Shown one piece after another: positions 55,683-64,000 of a DNA stretch of 64,000 bases. The position numbers and the translations under genes were made by a program. The first letter of the stretch is position 1. Each line of letters starts with the position of its first letter. Below the pieces are notes generated by a model. It saw only the letters and a list, made by a program, of their open reading frames with translations, was not told the origin of the DNA and did not search any database. Source of the stretch: Arthrobacter glacialis (GTDB lineage: Bacteria; Actinomycetota; Actinomycetes; Actinomycetales; Micrococcaceae); assembly GCF_002909445.1 (NCBI RefSeq), contig NZ_PPXC01000004.1, positions 124,001-188,000 on the forward strand, read 5' to 3'.

Positions 55683-56131
55683 TACTGTCCCTCCCCGCGA
55701 ACCAAGATGGCTGACACTGTGGTGGCTACTGCCTCGCCGGTAACAGTGGAAATTTCTGCGCGGGTGGTGATCATGGCGCCACCACCCATGCCGCGGACGG
55801 CGTCCACGTGAAGTTCGGCAACCAGTTCGTCCCCGGCCACAATGGCCCGGTGATGCGTGAAGCGCTGTTCCGCGTGAACCACGCGGGAGAAGTCAATCCC
55901 GGAATCGGCGTCGTTGATCAGCAGGGCGTCGGCCCGCTGGGCCACAATGATGGCATAGGTGGGCGGAGCCACCAGATCCGCATGCCCCAATTCGTGGGCC
56001 GCGGCAACCTCAAAATGGGCTGCATGGGTGGCCTTGACCGCCCGGGCAAAGTCGCGGATGGATTCGCGGCCAACACTGTAAATTTCGCCTAAGCGGTAGC
56101 TGCGCCCCTGCAGCTCGGGATTGATACTCAT
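55682..56131 (-). CDS. hadA: FAS1-like dehydratase subunit, HadA-type
   Basis: MaoC-like, substrate-binding partner of HadB, 149 residues. It has the hot-dog start MSINPELQGRSYRLGEIYSV and a central HELGHADLVAPPTYAIIVAQ. It lacks the DxxxxH catalytic motif, as expected for the non-catalytic partner. It is the first gene of the operon; hadB overlaps its stop. A short gap of 38 bases separates it from the TetR gene at 56170. Confidence 0.8.
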   Translation of the reverse strand: MSINPELQGRSYRLGEIYSVGRESIRDFARAVKATHAAHFEVAAAHELGHADLVAPPTYAIIVAQRADALLINDADSGIDFSRVVHAEQRFTHHRAIVAGDELVAELHVDAVRGMGGGAMITTRAEISTVTGEAVATTVSAILVRGEGQ

Positions 56132-56169
56132 GGGCTTAAGCGTATAGCCCGGCCATGCCTAAAAGCACA

Positions 56170-56736
56170 CTACGACCGCGTGCCGGACCGCATCCTGTCC
56201 ACCACCTCCAGGAGTGAGGCTACATCCACTTTTTCTTGGGCGTTTGCCGGACTTGCCACCACGGTGGGGAATCCAAAAAGTGTTGCATTGAAATACAACC
56301 CGTCACCCAGCAGCATCACCGCGCGGGCCACGGCAGGATCGCCAATATCGCTCAGGATCAGCTCGAACCATCGGGCATGCAGTTCGGCGAAAACGTGCCG
56401 GACGGCATCGTCGTCGCTTTGAATCAGCCGGTGGGCCGCCACTATGGCGCGGTCAAAGGGGGTGTCGCCAAAAACGCTGGTGCGCACGTAGTACTTGGCG
56501 CAGCCTTCGGGGTCCTGCGCCATCGCAGCAAAGTCCAGCTCGGCGTACCCTCGCAACTTCGCGAGAAGCCCTTCCGTCAAGGCTTCCTTGCTCTTGAAGT
56601 GATAGAGCAAGCCCCCCTTGGAAACGCCAGCGGCAGCAGCAACGGCGTCCAGGGTGGCTGCGCGCGGGCCATCGCCAATAAGCAGGTCCTCATAGGCAGA
56701 AAGCACCCGGTCACGGGCTGAGGGTTGTGTAGTCAT
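56170..56736 (-). CDS. TetR-family repressor
   Basis: Regulator of 188 residues. The helix-turn-helix reads LDAVAAAAGVSKGGLLYHFKSKEAL. The C-terminal ligand domain is typical of drug-efflux repressors. It is divergent from the MFS exporter at 56816, with two palindromic sites between them. Control of the exporter and of itself is very likely. The ligand is unknown. Confidence 0.92.
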   Translation of the reverse strand: MTTQPSARDRVLSAYEDLLIGDGPRAATLDAVAAAAGVSKGGLLYHFKSKEALTEGLLAKLRGYAELDFAAMAQDPEGCAKYYVRTSVFGDTPFDRAIVAAHRLIQSDDDAVRHVFAELHARWFELILSDIGDPAVARAVMLLGDGLYFNATLFGFPTVVASPANAQEKVDVASLLEVVDRMRSGTRS

Positions 56737-56763
56737 TGGACAAGCCTACAAGAAGTGACGAAC

Positions 56764-56802
56764 TAAACCGTCCAGACGGTACAGTAAACCGGCTGGACGG
56801 TA
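56764..56802. promoter_or_regulatory. Two tandem TetR operators
   Basis: TAAACCGTCCAGACGGTA (56764-56781) and TAAACCGGCTGGACGGTA (56785-56802) are 18-base repeats, 21 bases apart, each palindromic at its centre (ACCGTC-CA-GACGGT). TAGAAT at 56803-56808 ends seven bases before the MFS ATG, so the second site touches the -10. They can block both divergent promoters. Confidence 0.85.
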
Positions 56803-56815
56803 TAGAATTGTTAGC

Positions 56816-58372
56816 ATGGCGATATCAGTAAGCACATCAAAACTCGGTTCCTCCGACGGCCCGGCGCGTGCAGGCGTCCGTTCATGGATAGCACTGGCGG
56901 TCCTCATGCTGCCCGTTCTGCTGGTCTCCGTGGACAATACCGTGCTGAGCTTTGCCATCCCCTCGATCTCCCTGGCACTTGTTCCCTCCGCCTCGGAGCT
57001 GTTGTGGATCATCGACGTTTACCCCCTGGTCTTGGCAGCATTGCTGGTGCCCATGGGCAGCTTGGCCGATCGGTTCGGCCGGCGCAAGCTGCTGCTGATT
57101 GGTAGCACGGGCTTCGCCATCGTCTCGGTTTTTGCCGCGTTTGCCCCCACGGCCGGTGCCTTGATTGGCTACCGGGCACTGCTTGGTTTGTTTGGTGCCA
57201 TGCTGATGCCATCAACACTGTCCCTGATCCGCAATTTGTTCCTGCACCCGGCTCAGCGACGCAAGGCCATTGCCATCTGGGCGGCCGGCTTCTCCGGCGG
57301 TGCCGCGCTGGGTCCCATTGTGGGCGGATTCATTCTGGAGCACTTCTGGTGGGGCGCCGTCTTCTTGATGTCGGTGCCGGTGCTGATCCCGCTGCTGATC
57401 CTGGCCCCGATCTTTGTGCCGGAGTCCAAGGATCCTGCCCCGGGCAAAATTGATGCCCTGAGCATTCTGTTGTCCTTCGGCGCCATGGTGCCCACCATTT
57501 TCGGCATCAAGGAAATTGCCCAGTCGGGTCTCTCCGTCACCAATATTGTCCTGATCGTGGCTGGACTGACCTTGGGCGCCGTGTTTGTGCGCCGTCAGCT
57601 CCGCCGCGAAAACCCGATGATGGACGTGACCCTGTTCAAGAACCCGGTCTTCAGTGGCGGTGTCATGGCGAATCTGCTGAGCATTTTTGCGCTAGTGGGA
57701 TTCCTGTACTTCATCACCCAGCATCTGCAGCTGGTTGTGGGCCTCTCCCCCACCCACGCCGCCTTTGTGTTGGTGCCAGGTCTTGCCATCACCATCATCT
57801 CCGGTCTCCTGGCCGCATCATTGGCCAACCGGATCCGGCCGTCGTGGCTGGTGGCGGGTGGATTGCTACTGAACGCCATGGGCTTCTTGATCGTGTGGCT
57901 CAACACCGACGGTTCAGTGGCCGGCATCATTGCGGCCTTTGTTGTCCTGGGCGCCGGCGTTGGCATGGCGGAGACCATTTCCAACGACCTCATTCTCTCC
58001 GCTGCCCCGCCCGCCAAGGCTGGTGCTGCCTCGGCAATCTCGGAGACCGCCTACGAGGTGGGCTCAGTACTGGGAACGGCCATCTTGGGCAGCATCTTGG
58101 CTGCCGCGTACAGGATGAACGTGGTGCTCCCTGCTGGCGTGTCCGAGGCGGAGAGGGAAACCGCATCCCAAACCCTGGGTGGTGCCATTGATGTTGCCGG
58201 AACGTTGCCGGCCGCGCAAGGCGAGGCCCTGCTCAGCTCAGCCAAGCACGCCTTCGATTCCGGTTCCGGAACCGTGGCCATGGTGAGCGTTGCGCTCATG
58301 CTGGGTGCGGCACTGATGTGCCTGTGGGCCTTGCGCAGTGCCGTGGCCAACCCGGAGCCGGTGGACCACTAG
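56816..58372 (+). CDS. MFS drug exporter (DHA2-type)
   Basis: Fourteen-helix exporter of 518 residues. LADRFGRRKLLLIGSTGFAI is motif A, and GFSGGAALGPIVGGFILEHF the motif-C region. It begins at ATG 56816 with no ribosome-binding site, and TAGAAT seven bases upstream; the transcript is probably leaderless. The TetR gene is divergent. Quaternary ammonium or dye-type compounds are typical substrates for close families (SmvA/QacA), but this is inference. Confidence 0.92.
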   Translation: MAISVSTSKLGSSDGPARAGVRSWIALAVLMLPVLLVSVDNTVLSFAIPSISLALVPSASELLWIIDVYPLVLAALLVPMGSLADRFGRRKLLLIGSTGFAIVSVFAAFAPTAGALIGYRALLGLFGAMLMPSTLSLIRNLFLHPAQRRKAIAIWAAGFSGGAALGPIVGGFILEHFWWGAVFLMSVPVLIPLLILAPIFVPESKDPAPGKIDALSILLSFGAMVPTIFGIKEIAQSGLSVTNIVLIVAGLTLGAVFVRRQLRRENPMMDVTLFKNPVFSGGVMANLLSIFALVGFLYFITQHLQLVVGLSPTHAAFVLVPGLAITIISGLLAASLANRIRPSWLVAGGLLLNAMGFLIVWLNTDGSVAGIIAAFVVLGAGVGMAETISNDLILSAAPPAKAGAASAISETAYEVGSVLGTAILGSILAAAYRMNVVLPAGVSEAERETASQTLGGAIDVAGTLPAAQGEALLSSAKHAFDSGSGTVAMVSVALMLGAALMCLWALRSAVANPEPVDH

Positions 58373-58393
58373 GCCGCTCAAAGCCAGAACGCC

Positions 58394-58459
58394 GGCGGCG
58401 TGCCAAACGGGTGGGGACCTATGAAACTTCATGTGTCCCCACCCGTTTGGCACGCCGCC
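58394..58459. terminator. 25-base perfect inverted repeat after MFS gene
   Basis: Arms at 58394-58418 and 58435-58459 are perfect complements. The loop itself contains ATGAA-AC-TTCAT. It lies between the convergent MFS gene and the 81-residue membrane protein and can terminate both. No T-tract is present. Confidence 0.8.
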
Positions 58460-58466
58460 GCATGTT

Positions 58467-58712
58467 TTAAGCTTTGCTGCGCTTTTCCGCAGCCTTGAGT
58501 TCCTTGCGGATGTTGCGTCCGCGCAGGCCCAGGGACGCCATGTGCGCCAGCAGTCCGACGCCGATGAACGGCAGGGCGATGTAGGTCATGGAGGGTGTTG
58601 TTGTCAGGGCACCGATCACAATGATCACGATGCCGATGAAGGTCAGCCCCATGCCGCCAAAAACGGCGTATTTGTAGGCGGGCGGAGCGGTTTCCCAAAA
58701 GTCATTAAGCAC
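58467..58712 (-). CDS. Small two-helix membrane protein
   Basis: Protein of 81 residues. Two hydrophobic segments (YAVFGGMGLTFIGIVIIVIGA and TYIALPFIGVGLLAHMASLG) are followed by a basic Lys/Arg/Glu-rich tail, RGRNIRKELKAAEKRSKA. It resembles the DUF3188-type family of small actinobacterial membrane proteins, a match made from memory. It is downstream of the DUF2797 gene on the same strand. Function unknown. Confidence 0.75.
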   Translation of the reverse strand: MLNDFWETAPPAYKYAVFGGMGLTFIGIVIIVIGALTTTPSMTYIALPFIGVGLLAHMASLGLRGRNIRKELKAAEKRSKA

Positions 58713-58727
58713 CCGCTAAGTCTACCG

Positions 58728-58765
58728 GCCGAGGGCCCCGCCGCGGGCGGTGTGAGCGGCTCGAG
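58728..58765 (-). repeat. Post-stop repeat after DUF2797 gene
   Basis: The stretch directly after the DUF2797 stop (minus strand) contains the word CGAGGGCCCCGC and a nearby GTGAGC-like word, also found in the insert after murB at 52792-52828. It is GC-rich and partly palindromic. Its function is unknown; a terminator is possible. Confidence 0.5.
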
Positions 58766-58767
58766 GT

Positions 58768-59682
58768 TTAGAAGAGCGATTCCTGCAGCGCCGGAACCAC
58801 GGTTTGGTAGTCGCCGCAACGAATCTTGTGCCCCTTGAGCCCGCCCAGGTCCACCAGGAACGCCCCATCCACGCCGTCCAATCCCGCGAGGGCTGTGGGG
58901 CCCAGCATCGAGTCCAGCCGAATGCCGTGCCTGCCCGAATCCAGCGGTTGCGGGTACGCCGTGCGACGGCTTGGAATCGCCACAGCTCCCGAAAAGCCAA
59001 TCCGCTGCCATTGCTCCTCCACCGCCTCAAACCCTTCCAGCGCCAGACCCGCCACATATTCACGGACGACGTCGGCCATCGCCTTGTTCGTTTGTTCCAG
59101 GTGCAGGGGTGGCCGGGGATGCAAAAGCGCTGCAAACTTTGCCGCCCCGCGCACGAATTGGGTGGGTGGCAGGTTGGTGGACACGGCATCTTCAAGGTGC
59201 CGCACCACAGCACCATCCTGTGCGCGGGCCACGTAGCGGGCCACCAGCGCACCCTGTTCGGCCAGGCGGCTCCATTTGCTGCGCTCGGATGCCGTACCCA
59301 CCTTGGTGGTGCCGTCGGCAAAGGTGGCAATGTAGAGCCAGTGCTGCTGAGCCAGATACGCCTTCAGTCCGGGCGGGGCGTGGCCGCTGCGGTGGAAGTC
59401 GTGCATGAGGCGCATCTGGTCCTTGGCGAAACAGGCACCGCACTGGAAGCCTCGTTCTGCGCCCTGCCCCGTGGGACATGCGAAGTGTTGGGGCTGGCCC
59501 GACTCCTCCACCCGGGTGAACCCCAGACAGAGGCGGGCCGGGACGCCATCGCCGGAAAGCACCTCAAACCTCAGCCACTGCCCCGGCAGCAACGGCAGCC
59601 TCGCATCGCCGTCGTGCGTTGTCAGGGTCAGCGCAGGACCCTGCGCATTCCAAGAGACGCCGCGGACCAGCCCACCATCCAT
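58768..59682 (-). CDS. DUF2797 protein
   Basis: Protein of 304 residues of the DUF2797 family, which has no settled function. Cysteines in HFACPTGQ and QCGACFAK form a likely zinc-binding site; YIATFADGTTKVGTA looks like a GIY-YIG-type segment; VARAQDGAVVRHLE follows. ATG 59680-59682 is used; a TTG one codon earlier is possible. It starts before the end of the CitE-like gene's 3' flank, with nine bases between stop and start region, and is probably co-transcribed with that gene. Confidence 0.8.
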   Translation of the reverse strand: MDGGLVRGVSWNAQGPALTLTTHDGDARLPLLPGQWLRFEVLSGDGVPARLCLGFTRVEESGQPQHFACPTGQGAERGFQCGACFAKDQMRLMHDFHRSGHAPPGLKAYLAQQHWLYIATFADGTTKVGTASERSKWSRLAEQGALVARYVARAQDGAVVRHLEDAVSTNLPPTQFVRGAAKFAALLHPRPPLHLEQTNKAMADVVREYVAGLALEGFEAVEEQWQRIGFSGAVAIPSRRTAYPQPLDSGRHGIRLDSMLGPTALAGLDGVDGAFLVDLGGLKGHKIRCGDYQTVVPALQESLF

Positions 59683-59690
59683 CAAGTGGT

Positions 59691-60563
59691 TTAGAGTGCG
59701 GGCTGGACGCCGTAGGCGATGGCCAGCTTCATGATCTTCTCGGCGCGGCCCAGTCGGGGCAGGTCGGAGCCGTCGCGGATCATGCCGCCGCGGGCGTTGA
59801 AATCGTTCATGAAGTCGGTGGCCCAGGCAACATCAGTAGGTGTGGGGCTGATGACTTCGTTGATGATGGTGGTCTGGTCGATGGCCAGGGCCAGCTTGCC
59901 GGTCATGCCCATGGAGACGGTGATGGCCGACTGTTCGCGCAGGATCGGGTGGTTGGTGCCCACTGTGGGTCCGTCAATGGGGCCCGGCAGGTTGCCCACA
60001 CGGCTGGCGACGACGAGCTTGGCGCGCGGGTAGGCCATGGCTTCGCGGTCGGCCGCCATGCCGGTGTCGCGGCGGAAGTCGCCGGAGCCGAACGCAAGGC
60101 GGAAGGCACCTTCGGCACGGGCAATGTTGTTGGCTTCCTCGATGCCGAGGGCGGATTCAACCAGGGCCAGGACACGGGTCTTGCCGTCGAGACGGTGGTA
60201 GGTTTCCTTGACCTGTTCGGCTTGTTCGGTCTTGGCCAGCATGACACCGAGCAGGCCGGGGGTGTTGCGCAAGCCTGCCACGTCGTCGGCCCAGAAGTTG
60301 GAGTGGACGTCGTTGATGCGGACCCAGGCTTGGCCTCCGTTGCGCAGCCAGTCGATGACGTCGCTGCGGGCGGCGTCCTTCTTCTTGGGATCCACTGCGT
60401 CTTCAATGTCGAGGACGACGGCGTCGGCGCGTGATGCTGCCGCCTCATCGAATATTTCCGGCCGAGTGGCCGGGACCAGGAGCCATGAGCGGGCAATTTC
60501 CGCCGGGATGTTGCGGGTGCGGACGGGCTTGGATGCGGCTTCGTTGCCAACGGTGCTAGACAT
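59691..60563 (-). CDS. HpcH/HpaI-type CoA ester lyase (CitE-like)
   Basis: TIM-barrel lyase of 290 residues. Conserved segments are ARSWLLVPATRPEIFDEA, VVLDIEDAVDPKKKDAARSD (metal ligand region), LALVESALGIEEANNIA and AFGSGDFRRDTGM. Such proteins cleave or form C-C bonds of citramalyl-CoA, malyl-CoA or related esters. The start is ATG 60561-60563 (MSSTVGN); a longer version has poor support. Substrate is unknown. Confidence 0.88.
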   Translation of the reverse strand: MSSTVGNEAASKPVRTRNIPAEIARSWLLVPATRPEIFDEAAASRADAVVLDIEDAVDPKKKDAARSDVIDWLRNGGQAWVRINDVHSNFWADDVAGLRNTPGLLGVMLAKTEQAEQVKETYHRLDGKTRVLALVESALGIEEANNIARAEGAFRLAFGSGDFRRDTGMAADREAMAYPRAKLVVASRVGNLPGPIDGPTVGTNHPILREQSAITVSMGMTGKLALAIDQTTIINEVISPTPTDVAWATDFMNDFNARGGMIRDGSDLPRLGRAEKIMKLAIAYGVQPAL

Positions 60564-60626
60564 GCTTCTACCGTATACGTCAACAGCCAAGGATTCGATG
60601 TGTCTTCCTACAATCCTTGCGTGTCA

Positions 60627-63600
60627 TTACTGGCTGACTGCACCAGTCGCCTTCCCTTTTTCCAAGTAGTCCAAGAGCAGGTCGAAAGGCTGCTGTTGTC
60701 CCTGGTCCGCTGTGACACCGGCGTTAGGGTCGGGCCGGGAACCTGCCTCGGTCGTCATCGCATGCTCCAGCTGGTCTTGGCTGAGCGCAGAAAGCGACCA
60801 GCCAAGCGGCGCACCCAGTGCGGGCACACTGTTGGGCGCAACCACCACCACGGACTGCCCACCCAGTGCTGTTGAGACGGACTCGGTGGCCTCCGCGCAA
60901 AGCTTGGCACTGGCTCCTGCCGGGTTCTCCTCACCCGGGATCTCCACGGCTGGGACAGGACACACGTTGCCTGCTTCCTCCAGCCGCTGAATCCAGGACC
61001 TTGTTGCGGATTGGAGCTTCCTCGCGCCTAAACCGACCAGGGGCACTGCCAATTCGCCGGCGGCTTTCGGTGGGCGGCCTACGAGGTCCGCACCCGGGGA
61101 ATTCTGCAGGAACACGAACACCGGCGCCACGAGATCAGCTGTGGCCTCGATGCCCGGGCAGGGAGGTGCGTTCCCTGGTGCTGGAAGATTCACCACGGCC
61201 AGCGCCGCCGTAACGCACGCATTGTGGCCCAATACCTCTTTTTGCAGGGCGGGCCACAAGTCGCTGATGGTTCCCAGCCCCGATCCCTCGGAGTAGCCGC
61301 CATCGATGAGTTGAAAGTTGGCACCGCCCTGGCAGTTGGTGGGCTTCCCGGCCTCGTCAAGCCTGACAGGATCACGTCCGGCAGGAGAAATAATGGGGAA
61401 TCTGGCAGAAAGCAAGGCCGCCGAGGACCAGCGCAATGCCAGCGGGCAATCGGTCTGCCGGTCGAGCAGGTCAACAGTCAAGGGGAATCCTTGCGCACCG
61501 CTGCACTGAAATCCAGCATTACTGCCGGGGGCTGCCTTTCCCGGCAAATCAAGTTGGCTGATGACCACCCGGCAGTTGCTCCCGGCATCGGTGGAATTGA
61601 GCAGGAGGGCACCCGTGGGGCCTGCAGTGGTGGCGTCAAAGGCTTCTGCAAGCTTGGGAGCCGACACTTCCCACAGTGACTCCATGAGCCCGGCACGATC
61701 GTTCCACACGCGCGGTGCCGCGCCCCCGGTTGGGGCGCCCACCTGTGTGGGGATCAACAGGCCCGTGCCGGAGGCAATAACATCCCCCACAATGGCCCCC
61801 GAAACCGCAGCCGCCAAGGGGTTCGGTCCGGACAACGCTTCCATTCTCTCCACCGCACCGCTGGCCCCGTAGAGGTGACTCAAGGTCAATCCCACCGAGC
61901 CGCCGCTGATTCCCGACGAGGCCATCACCACGTCACCGCCGCAGCCCCCCGTCTCCGCCAGCTTGTCAAAGGCCTGAACCGTCCAGCTCGCGGCCCGGAT
62001 GCCGCCTCCTTCGGCTGCGACGAGCACCATGGGCCGAACCCGGATCGCAGCCGCCCCAGCGGATGGGCCCGGCGCAACATCCCGGGCCAGGTTCCGCCCG
62101 CACGCTGCACTGCGATCCAACCAATCCTTGAAAGCCTTCGCGACCCCGGGCCTTGTGGCAAGCACGGACGGGTCTTGGACGGACTCAAGATCCCGGATCT
62201 GGTGCAGGGCCGGATTGCCGCCACCGAATGACCCTACGGCGAGGACGATGGCAATGAGGGTCATGACCGGGGCTGCCCGGAGTCCCAGCGCTTCAAAGAT
62301 CCGTGGTGGCCGCTGCCGCTGCAGGGCAACGGTGGCCAGCCCAATCACCATGGCCCAGGACCCGACTGCCAGCACCGCAGTTCCCGCGACACCGGCGGCC
62401 GTGCTGGTCCACACTGGCAGGAAGGCAAAGGCTGACACGATGATGGCGAACAGTGCCAGCAGGACCAACGAAATCCGGATCGTTGCCGACCCGGCGACCT
62501 CGCGGGGGTCCAAGAATTTTCCCCACGTGGCCCGGCACAATAATGCACCCGCCCCAAAGACGAGACCGGCCAGGGCAACTCCGAATGTCAGATAGAGGCC
62601 AGCCACCCATTGTTGACCCGCGTCCCACCTCAGAGACCCCGCGATACCCAAGGCGATCGGGGCGGTGAAGGAACGGACCAGTGCCATGCCGGAAAAGGCC
62701 AGAAAAACCATGGCCAGCACGTCGCCGCACCGCCACGCGTCCACGGCGCGTTGCCGGGAAGTCGGCCGTGGCGGGAGAGGCGCCACGGAGTCACCTCGAT
62801 ATTCCATCCATATGCTCACGAGGGCAACGAGCAGGGGCAACCCCATGGCCACTCCGGTGCGCCAGTCCACGGGGACTGTGTGCCCGCCTCCCAACAAAAC
62901 GGCGCCAATGCCCAGTACCAGAAGGACCTGAGGAATCATCCACATCCAGTAGCGGGGCGCATTGTCGGGCACCTGCTGTTCGCCGGCGTATAGGGACCAT
63001 GCCAGCTCGCTGCGGCGCCGCCCCAGGTAGAACAAGCCAAAGGACACCAAGAGCGCAGCCCAGCTCGTGATCAGAAATTTTCCCGGGCCCAAGTTGAGCC
63101 AGGCCCTCTGCGTGTCGGGCATTTGGTCATTGACGCCGGCAATTGGTAGCAGCGCCAGGGCCCCTATGAGCAGGACGGCGGCGAAGGCCAGACGGTGGAA
63201 AAACAAGGCGTTCCACGCGCGACCAACATTCCGCGAAACCCGCAGGCGCAGCCTGGCATATACAAAAACGGATGCCGCCAACGTCGCCAGCCCGGCCCAT
63301 TTCAGGAATGTTGCCAGCACGGCCAACCACGCCAGCTCTGTCATCAACGCCAGACCCGGTTGTTCATCCAGGCCCAAGGCATAGTTGCCAACGAGCTGGG
63401 TGGCCACTTCCAGCAGTTCACCGAGGATGACGGTGCCGATGGCCAGCTTCGCCACCTTTCTGGAGCCAAAAAACCTGCTCAGTAAGGAAATGTAGAGCAC
63501 CGCGAACAACACGTCGAGGCAGACGTAGATGGCCAGCAGGATCCTGACCTGGCTACAAATTCCCTCGTCCAGCCCCAGCCAAATGCCCCAGTTTTCCCAG

Positions 63601-63827
63601 CCCAACTGCGGGTCAAGGCCTTGCAGGGAACTGGCCGAGCCCGAGCGGCCTGTCTCGGTGGCCGTATCGGCAATCAGGCGGTCCACCTCAGCCATGGCGA
63701 TCCACACGGTCACGACCAGTAAGACCCGGGTCCCTGTAAACCAGCGCGTCAACCGCGCCAAGAGCGCCCGGTCGGGACGTTCGACAAGTGGGCGGGCATC
63801 CATGATCAGTGCAAGGAGTGCATTCAT
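60627..63827 (-). CDS. Membrane-anchored patatin-like protein
   Basis: Very large protein of 1066 residues. The N-terminal half (to about 560) has ten or more hydrophobic segments, broken by short charged loops, and begins MNALLALIMDARPLVE. The C-terminal half is patatin-like: oxyanion segment EGGGIRAASWTVQAFDKL (about 605), nucleophile Ser in SSGISGGSVG (about 640, GxSxG), and Asp in LIDGGYSEGSGLG (about 840). Ser/Asp dyad lipid hydrolysis is inferred. The start at 63827 has AGGAG nine bases upstream. No obvious operon partner. Confidence 0.82.
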   Translation of the reverse strand: MNALLALIMDARPLVERPDRALLARLTRWFTGTRVLLVVTVWIAMAEVDRLIADTATETGRSGSASSLQGLDPQLGWENWGIWLGLDEGICSQVRILLAIYVCLDVLFAVLYISLLSRFFGSRKVAKLAIGTVILGELLEVATQLVGNYALGLDEQPGLALMTELAWLAVLATFLKWAGLATLAASVFVYARLRLRVSRNVGRAWNALFFHRLAFAAVLLIGALALLPIAGVNDQMPDTQRAWLNLGPGKFLITSWAALLVSFGLFYLGRRRSELAWSLYAGEQQVPDNAPRYWMWMIPQVLLVLGIGAVLLGGGHTVPVDWRTGVAMGLPLLVALVSIWMEYRGDSVAPLPPRPTSRQRAVDAWRCGDVLAMVFLAFSGMALVRSFTAPIALGIAGSLRWDAGQQWVAGLYLTFGVALAGLVFGAGALLCRATWGKFLDPREVAGSATIRISLVLLALFAIIVSAFAFLPVWTSTAAGVAGTAVLAVGSWAMVIGLATVALQRQRPPRIFEALGLRAAPVMTLIAIVLAVGSFGGGNPALHQIRDLESVQDPSVLATRPGVAKAFKDWLDRSAACGRNLARDVAPGPSAGAAAIRVRPMVLVAAEGGGIRAASWTVQAFDKLAETGGCGGDVVMASSGISGGSVGLTLSHLYGASGAVERMEALSGPNPLAAAVSGAIVGDVIASGTGLLIPTQVGAPTGGAAPRVWNDRAGLMESLWEVSAPKLAEAFDATTAGPTGALLLNSTDAGSNCRVVISQLDLPGKAAPGSNAGFQCSGAQGFPLTVDLLDRQTDCPLALRWSSAALLSARFPIISPAGRDPVRLDEAGKPTNCQGGANFQLIDGGYSEGSGLGTISDLWPALQKEVLGHNACVTAALAVVNLPAPGNAPPCPGIEATADLVAPVFVFLQNSPGADLVGRPPKAAGELAVPLVGLGARKLQSATRSWIQRLEEAGNVCPVPAVEIPGEENPAGASAKLCAEATESVSTALGGQSVVVVAPNSVPALGAPLGWSLSALSQDQLEHAMTTEAGSRPDPNAGVTADQGQQQPFDLLLDYLEKGKATGAVSQ

Positions 63828-63914
63828 GACCGGCTCCTGACCCCGCAGAGAAACCAACACAGCATGTTCAGTACAGTGGACACCCGACGCCGTGCAAGGT
63901 CAAGGATTGACTTT

Positions 63915-64000
63915 CTAGTTCTCCGGCATGATCATGGTGCGCAGGTCCAGCTGGCGCAGCACCCTGTCCACCACCTCCGGGTCAGCCTCCGGTTCGTTGC
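63915..64000 (-). CDS. Partial 3' end of an unidentified gene
   Basis: The last 28 codons of a minus-strand gene run off the window edge; the stop TAG is at 63915-63917. The visible sequence reads NEPEADPEVVDRVLR followed by QLDLRTMIMPEN. It is too short to assign. The 87 bases between it and the patatin-like gene (63828-63914) show no promoter I would defend. Confidence 0.55.
   Translation of the reverse strand, partial: NEPEADPEVVDRVLRQLDLRTMIMPEN

Overview
This window looks like chromosomal DNA of a high-GC actinobacterium of the Micrococcaceae (Arthrobacter-like). The evidence is a mycothiol synthase, a GlnR-type orphan regulator, an actinobacterial NusG with a long acidic N-terminus, RNA polymerase subunits of actinobacterial length, frequent GTG/TTG starts and LPLTG-type sorting signals. 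I saw no prophage, insertion sequence or CRISPR array.

Region 1 (1-19533, mainly minus strand) is the secE-nusG-rplK-rplA / rplJ-rplL / rpoB-rpoC / rpsL-rpsG-fusA supercluster, read right to left and headed by tRNA-Trp. It is interrupted twice. Two GNAT genes sit between rplA and rplJ. A plus-strand thiolase and a YbaK deacylase lie between rplL and rpoB, so rpoBC must have its own promoter. A strong intrinsic terminator in the rplJ leader suggests L10-leader attenuation.

Region 2 (19785-26103) holds an aspartate-type aminotransferase, a LiaFSR-like envelope-stress module (NarL-type regulator, PspC-containing histidine kinase, divergent PspC/LiaF-like membrane protein and a small membrane protein), and phosphofructokinase. 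Region 3 (26207-31466) is a compact sortase-pilus locus: a large surface protein, a major pilin and a class C sortase. Region 4 (31759-38251) contains a GNAT enzyme, a PadR-controlled drug-efflux gene with a clear palindromic operator, YgfZ, a nitrobindin-like protein, a 37-residue membrane protein, an unknown membrane protein and glnR.

Region 5 (38278-50164) carries mycothiol synthase, ppk-mutT1, a 2-oxoglutarate/Fe(II) oxygenase, an unknown polytopic membrane protein with a GntR regulator, thyA-folA, three small membrane proteins and asd. Region 6 (50231-64000) has a winged-helix protein, a fatty-acid desaturase, the tight hadA-hadB-MFS-murB operon, a divergent TetR/MFS pair with two tandem operators, a DUF2797 protein, a CitE-like lyase, a large membrane-anchored patatin-like protein and the 3' end of one more gene.

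The least expected feature is non-coding. Gene ends repeatedly carry unusually long, near-perfect inverted repeats (up to 30-bp arms) of differing sequence, and two sites are complex direct-plus-inverted repeat clusters. I found no clear evidence of a wholly new multi-gene system; the best candidates for follow-up are these hairpins, the pilus locus, and the patatin and GntR/membrane-protein genes.
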